The notes under the pieces: generated by a model
The model's input: the letters and a program-made list of their open reading frames with translations, nothing else
Databases searched by the model: none
Told to the model about the DNA's origin: nothing
Position numbers and translations under genes: made by a program
Part shown: one piece after another, positions 62,960 through 64,000 of the stretch
How positions within the stretch are numbered: position 1 is the stretch's first letter
Layout of the letters: every line of letters starts with the position of its first letter
Assembly: GCF_023634025.1 (NCBI RefSeq)
Contig: NZ_JALJCW010000001.1
Location: forward strand, 905,501-969,500
Direction of reading: 5' to 3'
Origin: Hanstruepera flava
GTDB lineage: Bacteria > Bacteroidota > Bacteroidia > Flavobacteriales > Flavobacteriaceae
DNA length: 64,000 nucleotides

Positions 62960-63325
62960 ATGCAATTATCAAAATCAGAAGAAGAGTTAATGAACCACCT
63001 GTGGAAACTGGAAAAAGCGTTTATGAAAGATTTATTAGATGCCTATCCAGAACCCAAACCAGCTCCTACTACAGTAGCCACACTTTTAAAGCGCATGGCA
63101 GACAAAGGGTTTATTGCCTATACAACCTTTGGGAAATCCCGTGAATACTATCCATTAGTTAAAAAGAAAACCTATTTCTCTAAACATGTAAACGGACTCA
63201 TTAAAGATTTTTTTAATGACAGTGCTTCGCAATTTGCATCGTTTTTTACCAAAGAAACCAATTTATCTAAAGCTGAATTGGAAGACTTAAAAAAACTGAT
63301 TGATAACGAAATTAAAAGCAGATAA
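62960..63325 (+). CDS. BlaI/MecI/CopY-family transcriptional repressor
   Basis: A 121-residue winged-helix repressor. SKSEEELMNHLWKLEKAFMK (about 4-23), KPAPTTVATLLKRMADKGFI (about 33-52, recognition helix) and YYPLVKKKTYFSKHVNGLIK (about 64-83) match BlaI/MecI. It probably binds the operator repeats just upstream and is cleaved by the adjacent M56 protease upon signal. In Bacteroidetes such pairs often control other genes than beta-lactamases; none is visible here. 2 bp separate the two genes. Confidence 0.9.
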   Translation: MQLSKSEEELMNHLWKLEKAFMKDLLDAYPEPKPAPTTVATLLKRMADKGFIAYTTFGKSREYYPLVKKKTYFSKHVNGLIKDFFNDSASQFASFFTKETNLSKAELEDLKKLIDNEIKSR

Positions 63326-63327
63326 CT

Positions 63328-64000
63328 ATGATACTTTATATTCTAAAATTCAGTGCCTGCTTGGCTGTTTTTATGCTGTTCTACAAATTGTTTTTGGAAA
63401 AGGAGAGCTTCCATCAATTCAAACGTGGTTATTTGTTGGGAACTTTAATTGTATCCGTTATTATTCCTCTGATAACATTTACAACTTATGTTGAAGTTGC
63501 TCCTTTGGAAATGCCTGTTTACAATTCTGAAATAGCAACACCTCCTTATGTACCTGAACACATGTTTGAAGAGTCTGTAAACTATTGGCCTACAATTTTG
63601 TGGAGTATTTACGGTATTGGCGTTTTTGTTTTTACAATTCGCTTCGGCATGAACTTAAGCAGAATCGTTAGACGCATAAAACAAAATCCAAAATTCAAAG
63701 CCCAATCATTTATACATGTTTTATTACATGATTTGGTACACCCACATACGTTTCTAAACTATATCTTTTTTAATAAAACCAAATATGAAGCGCATGAAAT
63801 CCCTGAAGAAGTCTTACTTCACGAAGAAACCCACGCGAGGGAAAAACATGCTTTAGATATCTTGTTTATTGAGGTATTTCAAATTATTTTTTGGTTTAAT
63901 CCGCTACTCTATTTTATTAAAAAGGACATCAAACTCAACCATGAATTTTTAGCTGACCAAGCTGTTATCAACCATGGCTTTGAGCTTAAAAATTATCAAA
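63328..64000 (+). CDS. M56-family (BlaR1-like) membrane metallopeptidase, partial
   Basis: Starts at ATG 63328, 2 bp after the BlaI-like gene, and is still open at the window end (about 224 residues seen). Transmembrane segments at about 5-20, 36-56 and 90-108, then the zinc site LLHEETHAREKHALDILFIE (about 170-189) with HEETH and the downstream Glu in LNHEFLADQAV (about 213-223). It would sense a signal outside and cleave the partner repressor. The C-terminal part, which may include a TonB-type or other domain in Bacteroidetes, lies outside the window. Confidence 0.88.
   Translation, partial: MILYILKFSACLAVFMLFYKLFLEKESFHQFKRGYLLGTLIVSVIIPLITFTTYVEVAPLEMPVYNSEIATPPYVPEHMFEESVNYWPTILWSIYGIGVFVFTIRFGMNLSRIVRRIKQNPKFKAQSFIHVLLHDLVHPHTFLNYIFFNKTKYEAHEIPEEVLLHEETHAREKHALDILFIEVFQIIFWFNPLLYFIKKDIKLNHEFLADQAVINHGFELKNYQ

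Overview
The window looks like a chromosomal segment of a Bacteroidetes bacterium, most likely a (marine-type) member of the Flavobacteriaceae. The evidence is an AT-rich base composition, SusC/SusD-type outer membrane genes, type A and type B sorting domains of the type IX secretion system (T9SS), TAnnTTTG/TTG promoters typical of Bacteroidetes sigma-A, a mevalonate pathway, and almost no Shine-Dalgarno sequences. Nothing here indicates a prophage, CRISPR array or plasmid origin.

Layout. 1-2018 (minus): edge of a type II restriction-modification cluster: an XRE regulator, a C5-cytosine methyltransferase and a Sau3AI/MutH-like nuclease cut by the window edge, with a promoter and a likely auto-operator upstream. 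2019-6225: repeat-rich spacer, a neutral zinc metallopeptidase, a YrdB-like membrane protein, a GT-C type membrane glycosyltransferase carrying an in-frame palindromic repeat, and an alpha/beta hydrolase. 6226-11304 (minus): a tight seven-gene run headed by arginine decarboxylase, agmatinase and a deoxyhypusine-synthase-like enzyme, followed by two small uncharacterised proteins, a VOC protein and an RMD1-type protein. Its 5' side (11405-11564) holds a strongly foldable RNA candidate right behind a canonical promoter. 11788-14377: secreted or anchored proteins (carboxypeptidase-regulatory-like domain, transglutaminase-like, two unknowns). 14383-20763 (minus): glycerophosphodiesterase, BaiN-type flavoprotein, DUF1697, diphosphomevalonate decarboxylase, mevalonate-kinase-like GHMP kinase, UbiA-type prenyltransferase and a pseudouridine synthase homologue lacking the catalytic aspartate. 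21623-28787 (minus): msrB-msrA-selO, then a very large lipoprotein joining a calcineurin-like phosphatase, a possible FAM20/CotH-like kinase module and an Omp85-like barrel, then TesB.

28961-35886: a T9SS type B surface protein, an HD-domain/Pycsar-effector-type membrane protein and a convergent GAF protein. 36022-61086: a complete maltodextrin/starch utilisation locus around a LacI-type regulator with a perfect 16-bp palindromic operator. On the right are SusC, SusD, SusE-like and SusF-like proteins, a T9SS-secreted GH13 amylase and a T9SS-sorted kelch protein. On the left are an MFS transporter, beta-phosphoglucomutase, a GH65 phosphorylase, a lipoprotein neopullulanase-like GH13, a CBM-esterase-GH31 fusion and a second lipoprotein GH13. 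The expected flow is: polymer binding and cutting outside, SusCD uptake, trimming in the periplasm, import of maltose by MFS, phosphorolysis by GH65, and conversion of beta-glucose-1-phosphate to glucose-6-phosphate.

61121-64000: tRNA-Leu(UAG) with promoter, terminator and a stray copy of its 3' end, an M20 dipeptidase, and a BlaI/BlaR1(M56)-type pair with three operator-like repeats; the M56 gene runs off the window. Short palindromic repeats of one family occur at five or more places, two of them inside reading frames.
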